Assembly (NCBI GenBank): GCA_016874715.1 | Contig: VGTK01000012.1 | Location: 1-57,013 of the forward strand | From: Deltaproteobacteria bacterium | Lineage (GTDB): Bacteria; Desulfobacterota; Binatia; UBA12015 | Length of the DNA stretch: 57,013 bases | Direction of reading: 5' to 3' | Shown here: positions 45,138 to 54,229 of the stretch, piece by piece | How positions within the stretch are numbered: the first letter of the stretch is position 1 | Layout: every line of letters begins with the position of its first letter | Position numbers and translations under genes: made by a program | Notes under the pieces: model-generated | Databases searched by the model: none | The model's input: only the letters and a program-made list of their open reading frames with translations | What the model was told of the DNA's origin: nothing

Positions 45138-46193
45138 TCAGCTGCCACCCGATTGCGTCGTGGTGGCGCCTTCGAGCGGTAGCCTGCCGGGGGTCGAGCT
45201 GGAGAACGGCATGGTGGATTCCGTGACGACATTGACGCGATCTCGTTCGATGTGCGAGAGGGGGCTCGTCGACTCGTCCCCGACGTAATAGGGAGGACGA
45301 TCCCGCAGCCGCTCGAGGATCCGGCCCACGTATTCGCTCATGATCGTCAGCATGGCCGTCAGGAATAGAAACTGTCCGGCGCTTTGCAGGGATAGCGACG
45401 TCCAGCCATTCGTGTCGAACCGCTTGTACGCGTAGATCATGGCCACAACGAATACGTAGAGCACGTCGATCAGGGCAGCCGCGATGCCCATCCAGGTGAC
45501 GAATCGCAGTGGGTGTCGGGAGTTCTCCACGACGAAGTCCACGGCAGTATTGATTCCGGTGATCACACTGCGCGGCGGTCGGCGGTGGTCGCGGACAACC
45601 GGGATGTACGGAAACTCTTGATGCGGATAGCCCAGAAAACAACTGGACAGACGTAGGTATCGATGGAGGTCTTTGCTCTGGGTGATCGCGTTCAAGGCGC
45701 GTCGGCTTAGACATCGGAAGTGGGTCGAGTTCTTCGGCAGTTTGAGACCTAGGAAGCGCGCGCAATACGCGCGGAAGACGCGTGCGCCGACGCGATACAG
45801 CCAACCCTCGGGGCGGGGGCCCGCGATCACGCCGAATACGACGTCATTGCCCGCCCGGGACTGCTCGACGATCGATGGGATCGATTCGGGTGGATCCGTT
45901 CGGGGCGACATGACGACGACGAAGTCGCCGATGACCAACTCCAGGCCGGCTGCGATCGTCACCTCTTCGCCGAAGCGCCGCGAAAGCCGCAACAGCCGAA
46001 TCCCCGGGTGGCGCTTCAGGAGTTCCTGGGCCGTTTCGACGGAGTCGTCTTCCGAGCCGTCGTCGACGAGCACGAGTTCGTAGTTGTCGAAGCGGTCCCG
46101 CAGGATTGGTATCACCTGCTCGACAAACGCTTCGAGGATGTCCGAATCGTCGCGGATGGGTGCCACGACGGAGACAAAGCAGTCCAACGGCAT
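45138..46193 (-). CDS. polyprenyl-phosphate glycosyltransferase (DPM1/ArnC-like GT2)
   Basis: A 351-residue protein: GT2 core SVVAPIRDDSDIL, LVLVDDGSEDDSV and VVVMSPRTDPPES, followed by two membrane helices (MGIAAALIDVLYVFVVAMIYA and SAGQFLFLTAMLTIMSEYVGR), which is the layout of enzymes that load sugar onto undecaprenyl phosphate. The last 45 residues are disordered. It follows the FAD oxidoreductase gene at only five bases. Most likely makes a lipid-linked donor for the island's glycan. Confidence 0.9.
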   Translation of the reverse strand: MPLDCFVSVVAPIRDDSDILEAFVEQVIPILRDRFDNYELVLVDDGSEDDSVETAQELLKRHPGIRLLRLSRRFGEEVTIAAGLELVIGDFVVVMSPRTDPPESIPSIVEQSRAGNDVVFGVIAGPRPEGWLYRVGARVFRAYCARFLGLKLPKNSTHFRCLSRRALNAITQSKDLHRYLRLSSCFLGYPHQEFPYIPVVRDHRRPPRSVITGINTAVDFVVENSRHPLRFVTWMGIAAALIDVLYVFVVAMIYAYKRFDTNGWTSLSLQSAGQFLFLTAMLTIMSEYVGRILERLRDRPPYYVGDESTSPLSHIERDRVNVVTESTMPFSSSTPGRLPLEGATTTQSGGS

Positions 46194-46198
46194 ATCTC

Positions 46199-47323
46199 TT
46201 ACCTCAGGGCTCCGATGAAGTCGCGTATGTACTCCTGGATGTCGAAGACATTGTCGATCTTGCCTCCTAAGACGCAAACGATGTTCCGGAAAGTGTCCAG
46301 GGGCTTGAACAGGATCGGTCGGCTGTCGTCGACCTCGCTGCGCGGGAGTACGGTCTTCACTTCCCAAAGGCTCTCGACGAAGCGCGCACCCGCGAGGGCG
46401 GGAATATAGCGGACGGCATCACGAATCATGTGTCCGTAATGCGACCGTGGGCGAAACGTCTCGAAATGCCGGCGCGCGTCGAAGTACTCGGCGCCGGGAG
46501 CATCCATCCAGGAATGATGAGGCGTGTAACGAACGTGATGCAGGGTGTGGAGTCCGCGGTCTGGGAACGGCATGGTCGCGAAGAAAGGACCGTCCATGAT
46601 GGTGACCCCCATGTCGCGGATCGACTCCGGCACTTCGATGAGGGCCATTTCGGCGAACTCGTGCTTCATCGGTACGAGCGGCAGGCCCGAGCGTGACAAG
46701 ATGCCGTTGATGAGCGAGTAGGCGCAGTTGAAGACGTACTGGGTCTCGACCTGATGAGGCGTCGCATCCATGTCAAATGTCACGCGACATGTGCTTCGGG
46801 ACGGAGTGAGCGTGTCGACCGAGGCGCAAGTCTCATATTCAACGCCGACATCGGTCAGCTGTGTCTGAAGCATGCGCCTCAACTTCGCGGCATCAAACGC
46901 GTACTCGATGACCGAGAACACGTCCTCGACGTGGGAGGGATTGAACAGCGCCTTGATGTCGTGTGCGGCCGGCCAGAGCGGTGCGTGGATGCGGTTGCAA
47001 AACAGAGTGAACTGGCTGGCGGAGACCTTGGAAAACCTTCGTGCGATCGCATAGTACTGAGCGGATGGCGAAACTACGGCGTCCGTGTATTCAGCGATGA
47101 ACCGCGGAAAGTTCAAGCGAGAGCGAAGCGAGGTCAGTATGCTCCGGGGATAGTGATAGCCGTGATGTACGCGAGCTTGATTGCGATAGGAGGCGCGCTC
47201 GAGCAGCTGGTGTTCCTTCTCGAGGAGGAGAACACGCTCAAAGTACTGGCGCAGTTCACGCGCGACGACGCAGCCGTAGAATCCCCCGCCAATGACCACT
47301 GCGTCGTAGGAATCAAAACGCAT
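46199..47323 (-). CDS. FAD-dependent oxidoreductase
   Basis: A 374-residue flavoprotein of the DAO/amino-oxidase-like type. The Rossmann motif VVIGGGFYGC and LLLEKEHQLLERASYRNQARVHHGYHYPRS occur at the N-terminus; NCAYSLIN and GGKIDNVFD at the C-terminal FAD-binding end. Such enzymes accompany O-antigen and capsule clusters where they may oxidise a sugar or an alditol. First gene of the island; its promoter should lie in 47324-47784. ATG 47323. Confidence 0.86.
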   Translation of the reverse strand: MRFDSYDAVVIGGGFYGCVVARELRQYFERVLLLEKEHQLLERASYRNQARVHHGYHYPRSILTSLRSRLNFPRFIAEYTDAVVSPSAQYYAIARRFSKVSASQFTLFCNRIHAPLWPAAHDIKALFNPSHVEDVFSVIEYAFDAAKLRRMLQTQLTDVGVEYETCASVDTLTPSRSTCRVTFDMDATPHQVETQYVFNCAYSLINGILSRSGLPLVPMKHEFAEMALIEVPESIRDMGVTIMDGPFFATMPFPDRGLHTLHHVRYTPHHSWMDAPGAEYFDARRHFETFRPRSHYGHMIRDAVRYIPALAGARFVESLWEVKTVLPRSEVDDSRPILFKPLDTFRNIVCVLGGKIDNVFDIQEYIRDFIGALR

Positions 47324-47784
47324 AGTACCAACTCTGGCAGTCGCGTGAGTGGAGATCGAAAGGTAGGCGTGGCCGGCTAGGTGCGCCACCGCAGGGCAGC
47401 CGGGAAGCGGCGGGCGACCGAAGGGGCGATCGAGTCATGGATGTAAGCCAACGTCCGCAACAGGGGCGGACCGAGGCTGGGAGGCGGGGGAGGTGGGGGC
47501 AGCGAAAAACGCATCTGTCGTCCTACGTGTGGAGAGCCGCAGCCATCTTCCTTGACGTGAGGCGTCGCGCGAGGCCTGCGTTGGCGCCCGACTGCACACG
47601 ATTCTGGATGGGGGAGTCAAGTCGGTCGTCGCCTGCGCGAACGGCAACTCCGGGACGCTGCCCTGCACGAGCCGAACGCCGACGGGGGCATACTGGCGAG
47701 GGGCATGGATCTGCCGGATCGAGTTGTCGAGGCCGCTCAGGGGCTCGTCGGCTGCGGCGAGGTGCCGTCGGGTCGGGCGGCGGG
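47324..47784. other. intergenic boundary of the glycan island
   Basis: About 460 bases without a convincing gene. GC content rises again here towards the beta-helix gene, marking the edge of the lower-GC island. A minus-strand frame running through 47435-47780 has no family resemblance and looks like noise. The island promoter and the 3' region of the beta-helix gene are the likely contents. Confidence 0.5.
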
Positions 47785-48813
47785 TCAGCGGATCGCGGCC
47801 ATCTTCGGCGTCGAGTCGGTGGTCGCGACCGGGCTCGTGATCGTCGTGCTGCTGAAGCTGTTGCACACCTGATCCGCCGGGTCGGCGCCGGGGCCGGTGG
47901 CAGCACCCCAGAAGTTGCCCGCCGCGGTCACGGCTCCGCCCGTGTTGTTGGTCAAGCCGCAGTTGCTCCCGAACGCCGTGCCATTGCCGGCGAAGGTGTT
48001 CCCGAAGATCAGGCCTGGGGTCCCACTCGAGCCGAGGCTCGCGCCAGTAGTGGTGTTGGCGAGCGCCGCGTTGCGCGAGAACTCGGCGAAGTCGGTAAGG
48101 CCGAACCCCACGCCGTTTCCGATCGCGAGGTTGCGGGTGATCACGTTGCCCGCCCCTGAGACGAGGAATCCCGACTGGCAACCCTGCACCGTGTTGCGAT
48201 CGATCCGGCTCCCCGTGCCCAGCACCAGGAAGAACGCGCTGCCGGCCCCGGAGCTGCAGACGATGCGATTGTCCTTGAACAACCCGTCGTTCGCCGTCGA
48301 GCCGATGCCGAAGTTGACCGGCCCCGCGATCACGTTGCCGACCACCTCGACGCCGGACGCGACCGCGGAGATCGCGGCCGAGTTCACGTTCCCCAGCGTG
48401 ACCACGGTGAAGCCCTTGCTCGCCTTCCCGAACTCGACGTCGCTCGCCGTGATCACGATCCCGTCGCTCGGCGCGCCCCCTCGCCTGCGAATCAGCGTGC
48501 CGGCCGCCCCACCGGTCGACTCGACGGTGAGCCCGGCGACACCGATGTTCACCGCGCCGGGCTCCTCGCCGGCCTCGCCGAACAGCCCGTCGACGTCGAG
48601 GTCGTCGCTGTAGACGCCGGGGCCCACGAGCACCCGGTCGCCGGGCATCGAGTTCAGGACCGCGCGGGTGATCGAGCGGCACGGGCTCGCGGTCGGTCCG
48701 CAGGTCGGCGAGTCGACGCCGGTGTTCGAGACCGTGAGCGTGATGGCCGCAGCGGGGAACGGCAAGATGACGAGCAGCGAGACGGCGACGATCCGGACGA
48801 CGGGCTGCAGCAT
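47785..48813 (-). CDS. secreted right-handed parallel beta-helix protein
   Basis: A 342-residue exported protein with signal peptide (LLVILPFPAAAIT). CRSITRAVLNSMPGDRVLVGPGVYSDDL is the usual N-terminal cap of pectate-lyase-like NosD/PbH1 proteins. Repeated turns follow, of about 22 residues with NxIxG patterns (DNRIVCSSGAGS, RNTVQGCQSG, RNLAIGNGVG). The tail NFWGAATGPGADP is characteristic. No catalytic Asp ladder is clear, so it may bind rather than cleave polysaccharide. GGAGG precedes ATG 48813. Confidence 0.87.
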   Translation of the reverse strand: MLQPVVRIVAVSLLVILPFPAAAITLTVSNTGVDSPTCGPTASPCRSITRAVLNSMPGDRVLVGPGVYSDDLDVDGLFGEAGEEPGAVNIGVAGLTVESTGGAAGTLIRRRGGAPSDGIVITASDVEFGKASKGFTVVTLGNVNSAAISAVASGVEVVGNVIAGPVNFGIGSTANDGLFKDNRIVCSSGAGSAFFLVLGTGSRIDRNTVQGCQSGFLVSGAGNVITRNLAIGNGVGFGLTDFAEFSRNAALANTTTGASLGSSGTPGLIFGNTFAGNGTAFGSNCGLTNNTGGAVTAAGNFWGAATGPGADPADQVCNSFSSTTITSPVATTDSTPKMAAIR

Positions 48814-48913
48814 CGGAGGTACCTCCCTGGCGCCACCCTCCGCGGAATCCGCACGATCGGCAAGCTCATTCGAACCCTCTCTTGCGAACCTTTCTTGCGA
48901 ACCTTCTCGTGGC

Positions 48914-49306
48914 TCAGCGCGTCGCGATCCTGGGTCGCTCGGCCTTGGCGTAGGTCTCCTTCACGACGATCCTGCCGTCGCGCACGTGCAGCACGTCGAG
49001 CCCGCGCCACGCACGCGTCTTGCCGTCGCGCTCGAGCGTGCACGTCCACGAGATCAGCGCGCGTCCCGCGCCGGGATCGACGAACAGATCCTCCTCGTGG
49101 AAGCGGATGCGGCCGAAGTCGCCGCGGAACTGCGGAACGAAGGCGGCACGGATCGCGTCGCGCCCGACGTGGCGCCGACCGTCGAACTCGTCGTACACCG
49201 CGTCCTCGGCGAAGAACGCCATCACGCCGTCGAGGTCGTCGCGGTTGAAGCCGTCGGTGAAGGCGCGGGTCAGCTTCGCGAGCGCAGGCGCCGCTGCGGC
49301 GTTCAT
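48914..49306 (-). CDS. NTF2-like/SnoaL-type protein
   Basis: A 130-residue cone-shaped alpha+beta barrel protein: FNRDDLDGVMAFFAEDAVYDEF, VGRDAIRAAF and WRGLDVLHVRDGRIVVKETY. This pocket fold is used by SnoaL-like cyclases, isomerases and uncharacterised steroid- or aromatic-related proteins. The start ATG at 49306 overlaps the lipase-like gene stop (ATGA at 49303-49306), so translation is coupled. Function of the pair is unknown. Confidence 0.85.
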   Translation of the reverse strand: MNAAAAPALAKLTRAFTDGFNRDDLDGVMAFFAEDAVYDEFDGRRHVGRDAIRAAFVPQFRGDFGRIRFHEEDLFVDPGAGRALISWTCTLERDGKTRAWRGLDVLHVRDGRIVVKETYAKAERPRIATR

Positions 49307-51321
49307 CTGTACTGCTCCCCGACGCACAGCGTGCCGTTGCAGACGTCGAGCACGACGCCGTCGGGGCGCAGAAAGGCCGACTTCAGGTCCTGCGCCGCCG
49401 GAATGCGCGGCGTGTCGTCGTGCGGGTCGTGGCCCTCGCGCGGCGGCACGTTGCCGAGCGGCGACAGCACGGCACCGGTGTCGAAGAGGAAGTAGGCGGA
49501 GCCGTCCCACGGGTAGGACGGGACGGGCTCGATGCCCCAGCCCTTGTCCTCGTTGATGGTCCGGTCGGGCGCGGCGAGCGGGACATGGCCGTTGACGGCC
49601 ATCGTGCGCGCCTGGATCTGCAGGGAGTACTCCGACACCTGGTGGTCGCCCACCGCGCCCAGCAGCAGGACCTTCTTGACGGGCGTCCCGGGCAGCGGGT
49701 CGCGCGTGACGTGGTTCGCGTAGCCGTTGGTCTCGCCGCGGTCCCAGAGCATCTGGATGATCTGGATGCCGATCAGCTGGTCGTACGGGTCGGGGTACGC
49801 GGGCGCGTAGATGAGCTTGTAGTCGTCGAAGTCGACGCTGCGCTGCAGCAGGAACGAGTAGTTCATGCCCGCCTCGCCGAGCACGCCGCGCGTGAAGTCC
49901 TGCCCGACGGCCATCAGCGCGCCACCCAGGATCGCGCCCTGGCTGTTGCCGTCGTAGTAGAGCTGCGCCCGGTCGAGGAGCGGGCTCTGGTCGTCGCGCC
50001 GGAACGCGGGGTGCGCGGCGAGGCCGTCGGGGTGCACCATGAGGCGGCCGAGGAAGAGCTCGTTGAGCAGTCCCTGCTGCAGGCGGTCCGCCAGCGTGTG
50101 GAAGAACGACAGGTCGCCGAGGATCCGCACGGCATTCCCGACGTCCTCCTCGGCCATGCCGATCTCGTTGGTGGCGCAGTTGACGAGCGCGTGGCGCTCC
50201 GCCATCTCGCGCACGATCGTCGAGTTCACCTCGCCGTAGTCACCGAGCAGCCCGTGCCCGTAGAGGATGCCGCGCGCCGGCGCGTCGCTCGCGAACGCCG
50301 ACGGTGGGATCGTGCACTGGAACGGTGCCACGAGCTCCGTCCCCTGGTATGCAGGCAGTCCGTCGGCGCCGAGCGCCAGCGCCGAGCCGGGGCCGCCGTC
50401 GCCGGTCAGGTAGCTCGGCACGCGAAACGTGCCGGTGATGCGCCGCGCGATCTCCGGGCCCACGTTCTCCTCGACCAGGTCGACGGTGAACGGCGGCACG
50501 GCGTCGCCGAGGCGCACGAACGCATCGTCGCGCATGCGCCGCATGCGTCCCGTGATGCTCTCGGTCGACGCGACGGTGAAGTCGAATGCGAGCTGGAGAT
50601 CGTCGCGCGCGACGCCCGCCTTCTCGAGGGCCGCGAAGACCTCGTCGAGGTGCGCGCGCCGCCCCTCGAACAGGGCGTCGGTGGTGCGCTGGCCGTCGCG
50701 GTAGGCGCGGAAGGCGGGCGACGGCGCGATCGCGGTGCCCGACCCGTCGACCAGCCGCCGGAACGCGACCGCGTAGCGGTGTCCGTCGAGGTGATTGACG
50801 GCGGCGCGCAGGATGAGCGTCCGCTCGCCGTCCGGCGCGTTCAGGTCGAGCTCGGCCCAGTGCGGGCGTCGCTCGCCGGTCGCGAGGTCGACGATCACCG
50901 TCGGCGAGTCGTCGTCGAGCGAGCGGCCGATGGCGTCGATGCGCGCCGCTCCCGAGGCAGCGAGGTCGACGCCGGGCAGGAAGGCGAGCACCGCCGAGCC
51001 CGGGCTGAAGCCGTCGTTGCGGTTCCACTCGGTGGGGTCGACGTGCTTGCCGGCGGCGTTCGCGGGCAGCGAATCGGCTGCGAAGGCGACGCGGCGCCCG
51101 GTGGGCTGGGCTCCATCCGCGACCGTGTAGAAGTCGTTCGGCAGCGGCAGCAGGCAGCGCTGGGGGGCCAGCACGTCGCAGCGTTCGGCGTCGCGGAGGT
51201 CGATGCCCAGCTCCGCCGGCGTCCTCGGTGACGACGAGCCGCCGTCCGAGCAGCCGGTCCCCGCCGCCAGCGTGGCCGCCAGCAGGGCTACCGCGCTGGA
51301 CGGTCTTCCGTACCGTGCCAT
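49303..51321 (-). CDS. virulence-factor-type extracellular lipase-like lipoprotein
   Basis: A 672-residue lipoprotein (lipobox GTGC). It opens with CDVLAPQRCLLPLPNDFYT and an N-terminal beta domain as in bacterial virulence factor lipases. An alpha/beta-hydrolase domain follows: GILYGHGLLGDYGEV (oxyanion region), YYDGNSQGAILGG (nucleophile Ser in GNSQG), and late Asp/His candidates in LLLGAVGDHQVSEY. It would act on lipid esters outside the cell. ATG 51321 is preceded by GGAGGG; an upstream in-frame ATG at 51336 is less favoured. The NTF2-like gene overlaps its 3' end. Confidence 0.85.
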   Translation of the reverse strand: MARYGRPSSAVALLAATLAAGTGCSDGGSSSPRTPAELGIDLRDAERCDVLAPQRCLLPLPNDFYTVADGAQPTGRRVAFAADSLPANAAGKHVDPTEWNRNDGFSPGSAVLAFLPGVDLAASGAARIDAIGRSLDDDSPTVIVDLATGERRPHWAELDLNAPDGERTLILRAAVNHLDGHRYAVAFRRLVDGSGTAIAPSPAFRAYRDGQRTTDALFEGRRAHLDEVFAALEKAGVARDDLQLAFDFTVASTESITGRMRRMRDDAFVRLGDAVPPFTVDLVEENVGPEIARRITGTFRVPSYLTGDGGPGSALALGADGLPAYQGTELVAPFQCTIPPSAFASDAPARGILYGHGLLGDYGEVNSTIVREMAERHALVNCATNEIGMAEEDVGNAVRILGDLSFFHTLADRLQQGLLNELFLGRLMVHPDGLAAHPAFRRDDQSPLLDRAQLYYDGNSQGAILGGALMAVGQDFTRGVLGEAGMNYSFLLQRSVDFDDYKLIYAPAYPDPYDQLIGIQIIQMLWDRGETNGYANHVTRDPLPGTPVKKVLLLGAVGDHQVSEYSLQIQARTMAVNGHVPLAAPDRTINEDKGWGIEPVPSYPWDGSAYFLFDTGAVLSPLGNVPPREGHDPHDDTPRIPAAQDLKSAFLRPDGVVLDVCNGTLCVGEQYR

Positions 51322-51444
51322 GTCCGCTCCCTCCATCCCGCGGCCGAACGGCGGCGCGCGAGCGAGCAGACGACGACGGACGGGTGGCGGTTGTCAACCC
51401 GGATACGAAGCCCGATGCGACGCCCGGCTGCGAAGCCCGCATGC

Positions 51445-51480
51445 GGCAAGGGCCGGCGGGACAGCCCGCCGGCCCTTGCC
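51445..51480. terminator. strong hairpin downstream of the DUF481 gene
   Basis: A perfect 16-bp stem with a 4-nt ACAG loop (arms start GGCAAGGGCCGG and end CCGGCCCTTGCC). It lies between the DUF481 stop at 51520 (minus strand) and the lipase start. No T tract on either side. Probably a transcription terminator or RNA 3'-end protector of the DUF481 transcript. Confidence 0.65.
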
Positions 51481-51519
51481 GAGGCCGGCCCGCGTGCGCG
51501 GACCGGGCAGACGGCGCCG

Positions 51520-52596
51520 TCAGAGCGACGCGGAGAGGCCGATCATCGTCGTCAGGAAGTTGAAGGCCGTGCCGGGCGCCGGCGTGTTGTCGTAGTCGTC
51601 CACGACCGAGAGCTTGAACGACAGCTGCCTGTACACCGGGAACAGCAGAGCGGCCTCCGACTTGAGGAGGAAGTCGTTGGTGAAGTCGGAGACGCTCGGC
51701 AGGTAGCTCACGCTGCCGGTGAACTTCGCCCCGTAGGGCAGCGGTACCTGTGCCTGCAGGCCGAACGAAACCGCGAAGTAGTCGCGGGTGAGGCCGCCGA
51801 AGAACTTCTCGTACACCCACGATCCGCCGACCGTGCCGGCGAAGAAGTCGGTGCTGTCCTTCTCCTCGGACGTCCAGAACTTGTAGCCGACGCCGGCCTC
51901 CGGGATGCCGCGCACGCTGACGCGCTGGATGCCGTTGTACTCGAGCCACCCGTTGCCGTAGCCGAAGAAGCGCGGCGTGAGGTCGTACTCCTCGCGCACC
52001 TTGCCGAACAGCTGGTCGGCGAGCTTGGTGGAGGACTCGCCGCGCTTCTGCTGCGTTCCGTAGGTGTACCCGGTGTCGAAGGAGAAGCGGGTCGGCCCCT
52101 TGACGCGATTCACCCCGAGTCCGGCACCGAAGTTCGTCGAGTCGACCGTGCTGCGCGTGAGGCTGAAGCCGAGGTCGAGGTTGCCGCTCCAGTAGCGCAG
52201 CTGGCTCTTCGCGGCGGCGAGCGGCGACTCCTCGTACGCCTCGCGCGACTGCACGAGCTGAAGCTCGCTCGTCTGGACGCGCACCGGCTCGCTGCTGCCC
52301 TCGGGGCCGACCAGAACCACGCCTTCCTCGACGTCGAGGATGCGGCCCTGCGTCATGCCTTCGTCCCCGTGCGAGAGCACGTACTCCTTCTCGGTGGTCA
52401 GGCTCTCGACCTCCTCGAGCGGGATCTCGATGCTGCCCTTGCCGTACGTCGTCTCGAAGACGACGGTCTTCGCGGTGACGGTCACCACGGTGCCGCGCAG
52501 CCTGTCCCCCTGGACCACGATCTCGTCGGCGGCCGCCGCGCGGCCGAGCGACAGGGTCCCGAGCAGCGCCACGAGCGCGATGCGACGAACTCCCAT
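51520..52596 (-). CDS. DUF481 outer-membrane beta-barrel protein
   Basis: A 358-residue protein with signal peptide (RRIALVALLGTLSLGRAAA). After about 110 soluble residues containing DEIVVQGDRLRGTVV and VVFETTYGKGSIEIPLEEV, a barrel of alternating aromatic/polar strands begins (YWSGNLDLGFSLTRS, FSFDTGYTYG) and ends LTTMIGLSASL. This matches DUF481 salt-stress-like outer-membrane proteins. ATG 52596 is preceded by GGGGGGAG; longer upstream frames are not coding-like. Function of the family is unknown. Confidence 0.88.
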   Translation of the reverse strand: MGVRRIALVALLGTLSLGRAAAADEIVVQGDRLRGTVVTVTAKTVVFETTYGKGSIEIPLEEVESLTTEKEYVLSHGDEGMTQGRILDVEEGVVLVGPEGSSEPVRVQTSELQLVQSREAYEESPLAAAKSQLRYWSGNLDLGFSLTRSTVDSTNFGAGLGVNRVKGPTRFSFDTGYTYGTQQKRGESSTKLADQLFGKVREEYDLTPRFFGYGNGWLEYNGIQRVSVRGIPEAGVGYKFWTSEEKDSTDFFAGTVGGSWVYEKFFGGLTRDYFAVSFGLQAQVPLPYGAKFTGSVSYLPSVSDFTNDFLLKSEAALLFPVYRQLSFKLSVVDDYDNTPAPGTAFNFLTTMIGLSASL

Positions 52597-52778
52597 GTTC
52601 TCCCCCCCTGTGATTGGCCCGGCCCCGCGGCCGAGCCCTGCGAGTTTGCCGGATGAGCGCAGATCCGCAAGGGGGGATCCCGTCGGTCGGCGCCGGGGCG
52701 GTGCCGCGCGATCGAGCGGTCGCGCGAGCTTCGCGCGGAAGCTCCGCTGTGCCACACTGCGGGCCGCGGAGGGATCGC

Positions 52779-53708
52779 TTGGGTAAGGTCAAGATCGGAG
52801 TCGGCTTCAGCGTGAGCCGGGCGGGGATTCCCGGGCCCGACGAGATCTGCGCCTTCGCCGAGCGCGTGGAGGAGCTGGGGCTCGACTCGATCTGGCCGTC
52901 GGACCACGTCGTCACCCGGCAGCCGAGCCTCGATGTCGCGTGCCTGATGGCGCTGTTCGCGGCGCGCACCAGGCGCATCAAGATGGGGCCGAGCGTGCTG
53001 TCGCTGCCGGCCCGGGACCCGGTCCACGTCGCGAAGACCTACGCGTCGCTCGATCACCTGAGCGGTGGCCGCCGGCGCGTCATCATGGCGGTCGGGCTCG
53101 GCGGCGACGCGCGCGAGAGCACCGTGTCGGGGATTCCGGAGAACGAGCGCGGCGCGCGCATGCGCGAGGGCGTCGAGGTCCTGCGCAAGCTCTGGTCGGC
53201 GCCGAACGTCACGCACGAGGGGCGTTTCTACCGTTTCGCGAACGTGACCATCGAGCCGCGGCCGGTCGGCGGCCCGCTCGACGTCTGGATCGGTGGCCAG
53301 AGCGACCTCGCGCTCAAGCGCGTGGCCCGCTACGGCGACGGCTGGATGCCGTCGTTCATCACCGCCGCCGAGTTCGCCACCGGCATGAAGAAGCTGGCCG
53401 CGTACGGCGAGGAGCTCGGTCGGCGGATCGAGCCCGGCGAGGCGGGGGTCCTGCTCTTGACGCACGTCAGCCGCGACGCCGAGGCCGCGCGCGAGGCGGC
53501 GCACAGATTCCTCAAGCGCGCGCCGGTGCCGCAGGAGGCGCTCGACGAGCGCACCGCGATCGGCACCGTTGCCGAGGTGGTGGCGCGGCTGCGGGCCTTC
53601 GTCGACGCGGGTTGCACCAAGTTCATCCTGTTCCCGGTGGCGCCGGCCGGCGAGCTGATCCCGCAAATCGAGCTGTTCGGCAGCGAGATCCTGCCGCGGC
53701 TCGCATAG
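52779..53708 (+). CDS. LLM-class F420/flavin-dependent oxidoreductase
   Basis: A 309-residue luciferase-like TIM barrel beginning at TTG 52779, with GGAGGG at 52767-52772. Motifs: IGVGFSVSR at the start, EELGLDSIWPSDHVV, RIKMGPSVLSLPARDPVHVAKTYASLDHLSGGRR and DVWIGGQSDLALKRVARYGDGW. These fit F420-dependent TIGR-type oxidoreductases. It is a paralogue of the gene at 20949 and is followed eight bases later by the DoxX-like gene, so the two form an operon. Substrate unknown. Confidence 0.9.
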   Translation: MGKVKIGVGFSVSRAGIPGPDEICAFAERVEELGLDSIWPSDHVVTRQPSLDVACLMALFAARTRRIKMGPSVLSLPARDPVHVAKTYASLDHLSGGRRRVIMAVGLGGDARESTVSGIPENERGARMREGVEVLRKLWSAPNVTHEGRFYRFANVTIEPRPVGGPLDVWIGGQSDLALKRVARYGDGWMPSFITAAEFATGMKKLAAYGEELGRRIEPGEAGVLLLTHVSRDAEAAREAAHRFLKRAPVPQEALDERTAIGTVAEVVARLRAFVDAGCTKFILFPVAPAGELIPQIELFGSEILPRLA

Positions 53709-53716
53709 GAGGGGCG

Positions 53717-54127
53717 ATGCTGAAGACGGTGATGCGGTTCCCGCTCGCTGCGGTGCTTCTCGGCGCCGGCGTGATGCACTTCGTCGACCCGTGGTTCTTC
53801 GTGCAGATCATGCCGCCCTACCTGCCGTGGCACTGGGAGCTGGTGTACCTCTCGGGCGTGATCGAGATCGCGCTCGGCGTGGCCCTCCTCGTGCCGGCGA
53901 CGCAGCGACTGGCCGCCTGGGGTGCGCTCGCGCTGTTCGTCGCCGTCTTCCCGGCGAACGTCCACATGGCGATGGCGAACGTGCAGTTCGACCCGCCGCC
54001 GGCCATGGGCCAGCCGTCGCAGGCGGCCGCGTGGGGCCGCCTCCCGCTGCAGCTCGTGCTGATCCTGTGGGCCTGGTGGCTGGCGCGCGACGACCGCGGC
54101 AACGGCCGGCTCGAGCTGCCGCGTTAG
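53717..54127 (+). CDS. DoxX-like membrane protein
   Basis: A 136-residue protein with four hydrophobic helices. MHFVDPWFFVQIMPPYLPWHWELVYLSGVIEIALG is typical of the DoxX-like group. AGGAGGGG at 53707-53714 and the ATG at 53717 lie directly after the LLM gene. DoxX relatives are small quinone- or redox-linked membrane proteins; role here unknown, possibly electron supply to or from the oxidoreductase (inference). Confidence 0.88.
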   Translation: MLKTVMRFPLAAVLLGAGVMHFVDPWFFVQIMPPYLPWHWELVYLSGVIEIALGVALLVPATQRLAAWGALALFVAVFPANVHMAMANVQFDPPPAMGQPSQAAAWGRLPLQLVLILWAWWLARDDRGNGRLELPR

Positions 54128-54229
54128 CTGCGCTCCGCGCCGGGAGCGGTGCCATGATTCCGGTCCGGCGGCACCGCGGCAGAATCTGCGTTTCGAGACG
54201 GTGACGGGCCTGTTAGCGTTCGGGCGGCC

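Noticed and set aside
47435..48682. Minus-strand frame in the gap before and inside the beta-helix gene
   Set aside because: Shifted frame of the beta-helix gene; its extension into the gap has no family resemblance.
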